From Glandiceps talaboti (taxonomy: Eukaryota > Hemichordata > Enteropneusta > Spengelidae), in the NCBI RefSeq assembly GCF_964340395.1, contig NC_135558.1:24360564-24424563 (forward strand): a DNA stretch of 64,000 nt, given 5' to 3'. Position numbers and translations under genes: made by a program. The notes under the pieces were generated by a model. It ran no database searches and had not been told where the DNA came from. It worked only from the letters and a program-made list of their open reading frames with translations. Below are positions 1 to 13,800 of this stretch, one piece after another. Position 1 is the first letter of the stretch. Each line of letters starts with the position of its first letter.

Positions 1-1718
1 GCCAGACTTCCCAGGTCATGGACCTCAAGGGAGTATTCCTTCAGAAATATCTAAGACAACAGCCATTATATATACTGATCCCCCTTCAGTAGCTTCACAA
101 ATAACTGTAGATGATGGTCCTCCACTCAGCCCACGATCCCTAGGTCGAGATGTACTACAAAACATTAATCATGACAGAGATGGAAGTCCTTTCCAGCCAC
201 CAAGTGGGCCAGGATATCCTATAAGCCATGGAATACCAGCACCTATTGAACAAAACATCCCTCCTAGCATACCAGCAGCAAGTATACCACAGAAGGAAGT
301 CATATCAAGAGACACTATAGGATATTTAGGAGGACCTCCTTTTCAACCAGACCCTATTTCTCAATCAGTTATTACAACATTACCACTTTCTAAACTTCCA
401 CTTGAAACCTCTTTCCAACAAGCACAGAAACCAGCATTGGGAGAACAGAAACAACAGGGTGAAAATATCATTCCACTTGGTGTCAATACAGACCTTACGC
501 AACCAATCCTGACTCGCAATCAACATGGAAATGATGGCAGAAAACCCCAAGACCAAGGGCATCCAGCATCAGCAAAGATAAGACAAGAAAATCTCAGAGC
601 ATATATTCAACCATCTCCACCTACTAGTCTATGGGCCACTGACAGTATACCGTCACTTCCTAGTACCATAGTTTTAGCTCCTCCTGTTTCGACAACATCC
701 AGTACACCAAGCTCTCAAAATTCAGTGACTTCTCAACCCCCACAACCAGATCAGACCAGTCAAGCTTTCCCAGCCAGTAGACCTCTATTGTTAATGCCAG
801 CTAGTCAGACACAGCAAGTTCCAACCCCTGTTCCAATTCCCACAGTCCCGTCAGCTGTGCCTTTATCCCATAATCCTGTTCCTAGTGTAATGCCAGTGTC
901 TGTTCCTTCTGTCCAAACCAGTGATACTAGAAGTAGCCAGTCTGTATATGCTAGTAGTGATGGTAATTCTAAACACTTGGTAAACAAGGCTGTTGAGAAG
1001 CTTGAAAATCTTAACTTCATGAACACAGTCACCCAAGCAAATAATCCAAATAGTCACCAACCCAAAGCACTTACAAGCAGTGCCAGTCAGATACATCAAC
1101 CTACTGCTGCTCTTCTAAAACCAGTTACAGAACCAGCAATTCAACAACAGCAGTTAGGTAGTCAAGCCCCAGTGCAACAAGTGAAACAGTTGGAACAAGA
1201 GATACTGCAAGAGGGACAGAATTTGCCCTTGCAGCAAGAGGCATCTAGTAAACAGCAGCAACACACACCTCAGTATCAACAACAATGGAATCAAATTGAA
1301 CAGGTACAGAGAATATCTCGTCCAGACCAGAGTCATTACCAGGACACAAAGGATCAACAATACTTACCCCAACAGCCCCCAAGAAACCATTTCCCTAGTG
1401 GATCTGTGCAATATCCAGATGATAAAAGATATCTCCAGCAACCACACCACCAGGGGCATGACCCACACTATGATAGACCATTATCTAGACAAAGCTATGA
1501 TTCATTTGATGACCAGTATCGGCGAGATCAGTATGACCAGTATGGACGTCCATATTCAAGACAAGGGCAAGAATATGAAAGACCTCACTCTCGACAAGGC
1601 TATGAACAAGACAGATACTATAGGAGGGGACGGGAATATGGATATGACTATGATGATCCCTACAATAGATCATATGGTTATCAAAGAGATTACTATGGCA
1701 GATCCAGAGATTACTATG
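1..1718 (+). CDS. SEC16: SEC16 exon (first visible), N-terminal disordered region
   Basis: The frame is open from base 2 with no stop through 572 codons, and ends at a canonical donor (G/GTAAGT at 1719) in phase 1. The translation is low complexity and rich in Pro, Ser, Gln and Thr, as in the long disordered N-terminal half of Sec16 proteins. A short less-biased segment ([15 protein letters not shown], about residues 325-340) could be a binding helix. The last 90 codons turn into Tyr/Arg/Asp-rich repeats with recurring [16 protein letters not shown] and [11 protein letters not shown] motifs. No initiator methionine is needed because the exon continues upstream of the window. Reading past the donor gives a stop about 14 codons later (TAA at 1760), so splicing at 1718 is the sensible reading. 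Confidence 0.93.
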
Positions 1719-4700
1719 GTAAGTTCACAGAGTATTTGAGTCTCATTTTATGCTATAAATAAACCCTTGCCACAGGGAAAAGCGGGCATGAAATTGATTG
1801 ATTGGTTGATTGATTAATTGATTGATTGATTGGTTATTTGGTGGAATGATTGATTGATTGAATGAATAAGTTTTGTGGTGAAATAAAATTTATTTTGTGT
1901 GTGATATTGATCACTTGACTAATTGATTTTTGAGGTGATATAAAACTGTTTTTTCTTCTTTCCCAAGCTAGGTTTCTATCTTTCAGCTGTATATAATTTT
2001 ATCTTTATTGACTAAAAAAGACATCTTGTCCATTCTTCTCCTCTAATCTAAATTCAAACACCCCTAATCTCATAACCACCAGGGGTATCAATTACTGCCA
2101 TAATTTTCTTTATCTCTCATCTACTGGTTTATTATCCACACTGAACAAACAACCTCTCTTTTACACTAATGTGTACATGAATGAGTATTTGTTTGGTGTG
2201 ACAATAACCCAGAATATAAAAGATAAACTTTATCATAAAGCAAATTATTCCTGAATTTATTCATGAGACACAGGAAAGACAAAATCATTCTTACTGAAGA
2301 AGTTAGTTTATTTATATACATGTACATTTGCTGTTTACCATACTGGGCAACTTTATTTTTTAACATGGATGTAAAAAAAATTGTATCAAACTACAATGTA
2401 CTTATTATATTGGGCTGAAATCCAGGGCAAGGCCAGAGTACTCTGAATTTTGGTCTGGTGTGTTTCTCCCTTTTTAGCTCCCGTATGGGAGGTAATGTCG
2501 TGGGGATGTCTGTCTGTCTACAATTTTGTTCCACTGATATCTCAAAAAGTACTGAAGCAAATGTTTTACAATTTACTATGTGGCATTATCGGGCTGTAAC
2601 GTAGCGCTGATTAGTTTTTGGTGGGCGTGGCTTGCATAATTAATGATAATTTCTATAATTAATGAGACATACATGTAGTGAATCCCTTTTAATAGTAGGC
2701 ACCCAGTCAGGCCTAATTAGTCCCAGCCGGATGAAGTCGGGGACAGGGACTTATGGATTGGGTTCCGTCTGTCCATCTGTCCATCCAGAGCCGTTTCTTG
2801 GAGATGCCTGGACCAATTTTTTCAGACTTGGTACAGGGACAATATACAATGGCATACATATGCACGTCAATTTGTTTCATGATATGATCCAATATGGCCG
2901 CCTAGTAGCCATTTTGTTTGCAAATTTTCCCTGTCCAAAGCCATAACTCAGACATGCTTTAACAGATCTCATTCAAAGATGGTATTAGGATAGTTTTCTA
3001 TGACATACATTTGCATCTTCATTGTTGTCATTATACGATCCAATATGGCCACCTAACAGCCATTTTGTTTGCGAATTTTCCCTGTCCAAAGCCATAACTC
3101 AGACATGCTTGAACAGATCTCATTCAAAGTTGGACAGTGTTCTATGATATACATGTGCATATTCATTGTTGTCGTGATACGATCCAATCTGGCTGCCTGT
3201 CAGCCATTTTGTTTGCGAATTTTCCATGTCCAAAGCCATAACTCAGACATGCTTGAACAGATCTCATTCAAAGTTAGTATTAGGATAGTGTTCTATGACA
3301 TATGACATACAAATGTACATGTGCATATTCATTGTTGTTGTGATACGATCCAATATGGCCACCTAGCAGCCATTTTGTTTGCGAATTTTCCATGTCCAAA
3401 GCCATAACTCAGACATGCTTGAACAGATCTCATTCAAAGTTGGTATTAGCACAGTGTTCTATGACATACATGTGCATATCCATTGTTGTCGTGATACCAT
3501 CCAATATGGCTGCCGAGCAGCCATTTTGTTTGTGAATTTTCAGCCATAACTCAGACATACTTGAACATATTAGTGAGCCGTTAATTATTTTCATTCAAAT
3601 TTAATACAATTAGAAATAACATTTTCTGCCAAATTTTCATCAATTTTGACCATTTAACCAATATACAAAATTTTTGTAGGACATAATGTTGGTATTTTGA
3701 ATTTTGTTTGTAACATAAATATTTTGTTTATTTGTGATATGTCAATAAATAAACAACCCATGTTTGTTTTATTAATATTTTATTATTTTAATCTATATGT
3801 TTGTTGTGTATGTGACATTTCAATGTATGTATTTGCAAGTATGGGGTAGAAAATTTATTTTGCTTTCATTGTTTCAAATGATACCTTATTTTTTAAAAAT
3901 GTGCAACTCTAAGTATTTTTATATCAATTTGATTACATAACACTCACTGTTACCTTATGTTTGTGAGGGGGGCTGAAGGAGCACAAACAATCCCATGAAG
4001 CCAATGGTGGTGAAGAGTTAAATTGACTAAGCAAGTAAAGTGAGTTTTTTCATTTGCAACTTCATGCGACAGCTACCATGGTCCTTTGATATACCAATTG
4101 TGTCCCAACCCTTAGCTAAATACATCTTATTTTATCTCTACACAACCATGACCTCTATAAATGAATTTTGACAACCCTAAACTTATAGCCATATGGCACC
4201 TCTGGAACTACATGTATGCTTTTGATTGCAAATGCTTCGTAGTTATAAGTTGTACTATTTGATGTGCGCTTTCAGAATATGATGAGTATGGCAGGCCATA
4301 CAGAAGTGGGAATTACTATGACAGAAGGTATTATGAAGATTACAAATACAATGAGGCATACAGAGATGAATACAATAGACGGTACTATGATCCACAAACA
4401 GGACACCATGTAAGGGATCCATATGAAAACTATGATAGACAAGGCACTGAGTCTCAATCACAGCCAGAACAGTGGAATAGAGAGTCACATGAACAGGCTG
4501 GAGATGTGACTGATGGAAGGTAAGTTACCAAGAGATTTCTTGATGTTATTATGTCAAGAATCTCATGTTAAGGTCCATATCCAAGGTAAGTATGGCCTGT
4601 CATTACAGAGATTCTTGCTAGGGTAGTGACACTATTCCAAATCCAAACTATTCAGTTAATTAAGTTCATTGTTAGCTCCCAAAGGTGGAGCTTACAGCTG

Positions 4701-7700
4701 TCGCCATAATAAGTGAGACACCAAGCCAGCAGTAGTAATAATAATGATATATTGTTTAAAGACCATTACATACAAATGTCTCAATGCGCTGCACATAACA
4801 AATCACAAAACTTAAAAACAAGATTCAGACAAAAAATAAAATAAAAATAAATACATGATAAAACTGCCAAGGACAACACATCATAAAATCACAACAGTTT
4901 GATTAAAAACAACAAAAGAAACAATACAGGACACACCACAGAAAACAACAACAAAAACTTTCACCAACATTATTGTTGAACCACTTCAACAATAACATTG
5001 ATGAAATAAGAACGTTTTAAGACTTGCCTTAAATGCTTCAAAATTCTCTAATAACCGAAGAGCAGATGGAAGATGATTCCACAGCTTTATTGCGTATACA
5101 GTAAAAGCACTATCACCATATAATTTGGAAGGATTTTTTCCATGAACCTTAACAGGAAAGGGCTTCAATCTCACTCCAACACTCTCTCGTGTTGTGTACT
5201 GGTTGATTAATAGCAATTAGATCCGACCCCAATGATGGATAATTTTGAACATAGTACAAAGAATCTTGAAACGAATCCGCCCCAGTTCAATGGGATCCAG
5301 TGCAATTCTTTAAGTATTGTAGTCATATCAGCATGACGACCCATCCTCCTGGTAACCAGCCGGCCGAGCAGTGCTGAATACGCTGAAGTTTGTTGATTTT
5401 ATACACAGGTAATCCAAAAAATAAACTATTACAAAAATCCAACTTTGACGTCACAAAAGCATGAACCATTTTTTCAGTGCTAGTGTGGTCTAAAAGTTTC
5501 CGAATTTTACCTATAAACTGCCAAAGTGAATGAGACATCTCTCTACAAAATTGACGAATTTTACCTAACTGCCAAAGTGAATGAGACACCTCTCTACAAA
5601 CTTGATGATTTTTACCTAACTGCCATAGTGAATGAGACACCTCTCTACAAACTTGACGAATTTTACCTAACCGCCAAAGTGAATGAGACACCTCCCTACA
5701 AACTTGACGAATTTTACCTAACTGCCAAAGTGAATGAGACACATCTCTACAAACTTGACGAATTTTACCTAACTGCCATAGTGAATGAGACACCTCCCTA
5801 CAAACTTGACGAATTTTACCTAACTGCCATAGTGAATGAGACACCTCTCTACAAACTTGACGAATTTTACCTAACTGCCATAGTGAATGAGACACCTCTC
5901 TACAAACTTGACGAATTTTACCTAACTGCCATAGTGAATGAGACACCTCTCTACAAACTTGACGAATTTTACCTAACCGCCAAAGTGAATGAGACACCTC
6001 TCTACAAACTTGACGAATTTTACCTAACTGCCATAGTGAATGAGACACCTCTCTACAAACTTTACGAATTTTACCTAACCGCCAAAGTGAATGAGACACC
6101 TCTCTACAAACTTGACGAATTTTACCTAACCGTCAAAGTGAATGAGACACCTCTCTACAAACTTGACGAATTTTACCTAACTGCCATAGTGAATGAGACA
6201 CCTCTCTACAAACTTGACGAATTTTACCTAACTGCCATAGTGAATGAGACACCTCTCTACAAACTTGACGAATTTTACCTAACTGCCATAGTGAATGAGA
6301 CACCTCCCTACAAACTTGACGAATTTTACCTAACTGCCAAAGTGAATGAGACACCTCTCTACAAACTTGACGAATTTTACCTAACTGCCATAGTGAATGA
6401 GACACCTCTCTACAAACTTGGTGAATTTTACCTAACTGCCATAGTGAATGAGACACCTCCCTACAAACTTGACGAATTTTACCTAACAACCAAAGTGAAT
6501 GAGACACCTCTCTACAAACTTGACGAATTTTACCTAACCACCAAAGTGAATGAGACGCCTCCCTTCTGAATTTTACCTAACCGCCAAAGTGAATGAGACG
6601 CCTCCCTTCTGAATTTGACCTAACCACCAAAGTGAATGAGACGCCTCCCTTCTGAATTTGACCTAACCGCCAAAGTGAATGAGACACCTCCCTTCTGAAT
6701 TTGACCTAACCGCCAAAGTGAATGAGACGCCTCCCTTCTGAATTTTACCTAACCGCCAAAGTGAATGAGACACCTCCCTTCTGAATTTTACCTAACCACC
6801 AAAGTGAATGAGACGCCTCCCTTCTGAATTTTACCTAACCGCCAAAGTGAATGGGACGCCTCCCTTCTGAATTTGACCTAACCACCAAAGTGAATGAGAC
6901 GCCTCCCTTCTGAATTTGACCTAACCGCCAAAGTGAATGAGACACCTCCCTACAAACTTGACGAATGTTACCTAACTGCTAAAGTGAATGAGACACATCC
7001 CTACAAACTTGACGAATTTTACCTAACTGCCAAAGCGAATGAGACACCTCTCTACAAACTTGACGAATTTTACCTAACTGCCAAAGCGAATGAGACACCT
7101 CTCTACAAACTTGACGAATTTTACCTAACCCCCAAAGCGAATGAGACACACCTCTACAAACTCCAAATGATGATAATCCTGCATTTTATGATGATATGAA
7201 TAAAACTCTTCATATTTTTAGTTGCAGCAGTTGTTGTTTGTGTGGACTTTAATACAGTCCAAGATGTGAATGTAGACAAAGTTGGGAAAAATATAGTTAA
7301 TTATCATCATCGAGCACTTGATAGCATTAGGCAAGTCATGCTGGCATGGGATTTGTTAGTCTATCAGCTAGCCCTCGGATGTTCTTCCGATAAAATACGA
7401 CACACAGCCGAACAACGCTATCGAGGATGGAACATCCGAGGTCTAGCGAATGTCATCAGGATATAAATAACTGCCAATCAGAGAACCGTATTAGCGACAA
7501 GCACAAACAGAGGACAATAGCTAAATGTTCATGCATATTCATCTTAAGGAGGGGCTTGTAAAAATAACCACCAATGCGTTAACTAAAATGTGTGAATGAC
7601 AACGTCTACACACTCATCAAACACAATTACCATAAACTGATAAGACATAGTAATGACATAAATGTGTTTGTCAACACCTGCATGCAGAGATTGAATATAT

Positions 7701-10700
7701 TAAAGTATATATATGCATATATGGCCCAACCCACCGCTTATCGTAATCTCAATGGAATGTCCGGTCTGAAAATGACATTCGCTAGACTGTTCGGGTGAGC
7801 CCTCACATGCGAACTTCGTTCGCTCATAGTTATAGCATCGAATGAAAGCCCGAACGTCTAGCAGCAAGACTAGGGATTTGTATGACATTTGGCAGTTATG
7901 TAATCCCTCAAAGCGGCATTACACCTGCAGGAGAGGCCAGTTGGCTAGTATGATTGATTATATTTTAGTGCCCTCTTCTACTGTACCTAAAATAACCAAA
8001 GCGAGGATTGAAGAGTTGTACAGTTGTGATCACTGTTTAATTTGTGTCGGTTTCAAAACTAGTGACATTCCCCGTGGTAAGGTAATTGGCATTTTAATTT
8101 ATCTCTTGTTAATGATCAGTGTTTTGTTGATAACTCTAAACATTTTATATCTGAGTTCTTCGAGATCAATAAAGATATGACAAACCCACATTGCATGTGG
8201 AACACATTTAACTTTTTCACCACCATTGGCCTCATGGGATTGTTTGTTCTCTACCAGCTCCAGCTCCCTCACTCACATAAGGTGAGAATGGGTGTGGTGT
8301 GATAAAATTGATATAAAAATACTTACAGTCGCTCATTTTTGAAAAATATATGTAAGGTTCATTTCAATGCAAAATAAATTGTCTGCATCATACTTGCAAA
8401 TACATACATGTACACTCACACACCCGAAATAGGATTAAAGTAATAAAATATTAATAGAACAAACGAGTTGTTTATTTATTGACATATCACAAATAAACAA
8501 ACTAAATTCAAAATACTAACATTTATGTTCCTACAAAACTTCTGTATACTGGTTAAATGGTCAAAATTGGTGAAAATTTGGCAGAAAATGTTATTTTCAG
8601 TCGTATTAAATTTGAATGAAAATAATTAACAGCTCACTAATCCGTTTATGACACTACAGTTCCCCCCCCCCCCCCACACACACACACACCAGAAGTGGAA
8701 ATGTACCAAAATATCTCAATTCATTGCCTCAAGACTTTCTGAAAAATGAGCTTCTGTAAATATATTTCTATATTTGACCGGACAACAAAAAATTATCTCA
8801 AAATTTATTCTCTAAATCTGTAAAAAAAAAAATGCCTATAAATCGGTAGTATCGGCACCAAAATCAGATGGGCAAAGTGACGCTATTTTGCCATCATGCA
8901 TACCAATCAATGGAAATATGCAGCTAGCTAGCTATTTGAATGTATGCCACTGTAATATGATTGTTTCATAGCGTACACCAACATTCAACAACCACCTACT
9001 AGTAGTCAATAATGCTATCCAAGTCGAAATTAAATAGACATTGTCATGAGCAGAGCCTTTATTTACATCGTAAATGTTAGGGGAGACAATTTTGACTGCG
9101 GCCATGTTGAAATTTGAATTTTTTTCTAAAAAAACCCATGCTAAAAATCCGATCAGAAAATCCTCAGATTATGTGTACTCTACCCACCACTGACCAGTAT
9201 AAATTGAACTTGTATGAGTATTATTCATTACTGAACGTTACCACAAAAAATATGACCAAATAATTCTTTATGTCGGTAAAAATTGTCCCCACAGCGATAG
9301 TAGGGGCGTAGGTTACAAGTCAACAAGTTACGTATTTTGCTGACTTTCACTACAACACCCGTAAATTCCCCATTGGGAGATCATACAAACTTAGTGGTAC
9401 ATTGTACTTCTGATGCTTGTACCGTTCCCATGACCAACGACATGTATTCAAAAATGTATTTCTGGTGAAATTTTGTGGAAATTTCTTTGGACAGTTGACA
9501 AATTTACATTGTAGGATGTTATAAGAGCCGTTAATAACTTCCGCCATGTTGAAATTCAATTTTGCTAGCGCACACAAAAATTATCACCGCTCATCATTAT
9601 GTACTTGAAAAAACGATGAATATTGAGGTGTTCAAGATCTTGGTAGATATTTATTGCTTTTTGTATCATTATAACAAATATGTACAATGTATACATGTAA
9701 AGAAAAATAATATTAAATAATGGGTAAATTTGACCAAAAATGCGATTTTCTTACTTTTTTCACCCCAAATCAATGTTCTTGACAAAGGTGTCCAGTGTAC
9801 AGGGTTTTAGTTGATATTCATTACTTATAGCAATACAATACTGAAAATGAACATTTTTGTATGGAAAATAATTGACCAAAAATGCCTTTTTAAAAAATTT
9901 TTTCACATTTTTAACAAGAATCTTGAAGTCTTCCAAGATCTCAGTAGACGTTTATTGCTTGTTGTATCATTATAACAAACATGGATACTTGTAACAAAAT
10001 TGATATTAAATATTTGGTAAATTTGACCAATAATGTCATTTTTTCACTTATTTCACCCAAAATCAACATTCTTAAAAAGGTGTCCAATCTATAGGATCTT
10101 GGTTGATATTTAATTACTTATAGCAATCAAATACTGAAAATGAAAATTGTTATGAAAAATATTTTCATATATTTAGTCAATTTGTCCAAAAATGTCATTT
10201 TATAACTTTTTCACCCAAAATTGACAATTTTGACAAGAATATTGGGGTCTTGAAGATCTTAGTAAATATTTATTGCTTGTTGTGTACTTATCACAAATAT
10301 GGATACTTGAAACACAATGCAGGATAAATATTTGATAAATTTGACCCAAATTGTGAAATTGGCACTTGCTGGGATGTAACAGATAAGCTCATACAACAAA
10401 TCGAGCATTTGTTTGCCATGTCCATAGCCAGAAATGGTGCAACAGTATTAATGATGTAAGGTATAACGATACTAGGCAACTGGATAGTCATTCAGCAAAT
10501 GAACACCTACAATATATTCTTAGCATGGACTACCATATGGATAAACATTTTTAAAAACTGTACAGTTGTGCTACAACGCCATTGGCGGTGTGTTTTTTTT
10601 TCCTTTAAAACTCGTTCTACGGTGAGTGCTATGCTACAATGTTCTGTAAAGCTTCACATTACATGTTGTGGTTGGCCAGGAGATCACTAACAGCAATGGG

Positions 10701-10739
10701 CAAATAGCAATGAATGAGAAAAAATAACTTGTTGCATAT

Positions 10740-10822
<83 letters not shown>

Positions 10823-13800
10823 TACTGACATCCAACAGGCAGAGCCCAATAACTGGAGGCAGTCAAAATGTAGAGAACAAATGAACATGACATGATACAA
10901 AATAAACTAAGAAAAGAAAGAGAACAAAGAAAAACACGCAACATATAAAAAAATGAAACAACCATCTGACCGACATCATATACATTCAACAACGACAGGC
11001 TTATCAGCAAGAGATAAAAGAACAGTGGACACTTGGGTTTTAAAAACACAAAAACTAGAGAACAGATCAACATCAAAACTATATACACTATTTAAAAGGC
11101 TCATAGCCCGAGATAAAAATGAATATTTTGAAAGATTATGTATGTTCTGTCGTATTCCAACAATTGTCTGTAGGAACAACAATCTCAAAACTTTGCCCTT
11201 ACGGAAGGCATTCAGTTTAAATCTGGTAAAATAAATTATTCTAGCATGGCTGCAGTACAATAATACACCTGTGATTAATTGTGATGATGTTTGCCTACAG
11301 TTGCTTTCTAATAATTCTAATTTTCGCATTAATGATAAACCACTTATTTGGGAGAAGTTTTTAACTAATGGTGTTGTTTTCCTTAATCTGTTGGATTTGA
11401 ATCAAAAGTTTTATACGTTTGACATTTTTGTCGAATTTATGGTATTATATGTACTGCTTTTCATTACACGCAGCTATACCTGAAGATTGGAAAAGAATCC
11501 TTGCCAAACCTAATTCTGTGAAGATTTTTGTTTGTGTACCTAAGTTTCATATTAGCAACTTTTTGTGTAGCATGAAAGTCAACCGGAATATGTACAAGTA
11601 TTTTTTACAGATAGAAGCTCCAGATGATATCCCTGTACACGTTATTCAGTATTGGCACGATGTTTTAGATTTTGTCTTCCCTTGGAACAATTTATTTTGA
11701 CTTTGTCATAAATCAACGATCGACCTTAAATTAAGAAACTTCCAATTTAAACATATTTTTAAGATTTTACCATAAAATAAATTGTTATTTTCTTGGGGTG
11801 TAATTGACTCTCCTTTGTGTTTGTTTTGTAAAGAGACCATTGAGGCTTATTTTCATCTATTTTGGGATTGCAGCTTTGTCGCTTTATAGAATAGAATAGA
11901 ATATAACTTTATTGTCCATTTACAGAAATTTTCCTTTCACTTCACCAAAATATAAAAGGCACATTAAAATACATATATACACTATAAATAATTACAGTAA
12001 CACAAACACAGTTACAATCTTACAATAAAATATATATACACACTAAAATAATTACAGTAACACAAACACAGTTACAATCTTACAATAAAATACATATACA
12101 AACTATAAATAATTACAGTAACACAAACACAGTTACAATCTTACAATAAAATACATATACACACTAAAATAATCACAGTAATACAAACACAGTTACAATC
12201 TTACAATAAAATACATATACACACTAAAATAATTACAGTAAAACAAACACAGTTATAATCTTCCAATAAAATACATATACAAACTATAAATAATTACAGT
12301 AACACAAACACAGTTACAATCTTACAATAAAATACATATACACACTAAAATAATTACAGTAACACAAATACAGTTACAATCTTACAATAAAATACATATA
12401 CACACTAAAATAATTACAGTAAAACAAACACAGTTATAATCTTCCAATAAAATACATATACAAACTATAAATAATTACAGTAACACAAACACAGTTACAA
12501 TCTTACAATAAAATACATATACACATTAAAATAATTACAGTAACACAAACACAGATACAATCTTCCAATAAAAGTATCCTTCGAATTCAGAGTAGATCTT
12601 TAAAACAAAAATTGTCAGAAGCCTAAAATCACAGGTCTGAGTTCAGTATGGTTATTGCACTTGGTATAAATGATTTAAAAAAAATGTTCTTATGAGTTTA
12701 AGGTACTCTATATCGTCTTCCTGAAGGTAACAAATCAAACTGCGAGTACAAAGGATGTGAGGTATCACTAACAATTGCTTGGGCTTTCCTGCGGACAGAG
12801 AGTTTGTAGAGGTCATAGAGCTGACTGATTCTTACCAATTATTTTCCCGACCAAATTTACAACTTGTGCCAGTTTAGTTTTATTTTGGAATACAGTTAAT
12901 GATTAGTTCAAATCAATTACACATATCAATTTACTTTTCTACTCGGTAGGCACTTCAGCTTTAGATGAAAACAGAATACCTCAAATTATTGGGTTCAATT
13001 AAACCTACTTATATAATAGAAAGGCAAATAGCTAGGTCAAAAGACAAGCTAGACATGCATATTAAAAAATGGGCAGAATTTATTGATTACTATGGAATGT
13101 ACATAGGTTTTTTTTTCTTTTGTGTTTTCTTTTGTCTGTTGTGCTGTTTCCACTTTTTTCTCTGTATTTCTTTGCATTTATTCATTATAAATAAACATAA
13201 AAAAAACCTTGGAATGCATGCCTTAATATGTGACAGTAAAATATTGTAGGTTATAATAATTGTTATTTCATCGATGTAAAATGTCGCATTTCTATTGACA
13301 CAGTATTTTACAAGAAATTGAATCATTATTAGGTCTATACTTGTCACAACTTTTGACACTATCAGGCTCTACGACGGACACTTAGCTTATAATTTCTAAT
13401 TTTAGGCCGTAAGAATGAAGTTTAAACTTGTTCCCTTTATGTCACCAACATTGAGTTTGATTGGTAAAGTGACCGGTAAATTCACCGTGATTGGTAAAGT
13501 GACCGGTAAATTCACCGTGATTGGTAAAGTGATCAGTAAATTCACCGTGATTGGTAAAGTGACCGGTAAATTCACTGTGATTGGTAAAGTGTACAATGAA
13601 AATCCACAAGCGAGACACGGTTTATTTAGCCAACCTAACACTATAGACAACAGGACTGTTTTCTTTTCGTTTGGTCCTACATTTGAAAGTGACATTTCCA
13701 TTATTACGTGTATGATACTTGTGTTGAACTGGGGGCAGCACCAGGTGGTGGAGTCTGTGATCATCCTTAAGTATAGACGATGCAAACGCTTTACAAATAT

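Noticed and set aside
5323-6569. Long open frames on both strands (up to 347 codons) across 5323-6569
   Set aside because: They exist only because the 51-bp repeat unit is a multiple of three without stops. The minus-strand one is a decayed LINE fragment extended by the array.
12965-13249. Independent small gene of 94 codons
   Set aside because: The first part fits the C-terminus of an L1/Tx1 ORF2 and the rest is translated T-rich 3' untranslated sequence.
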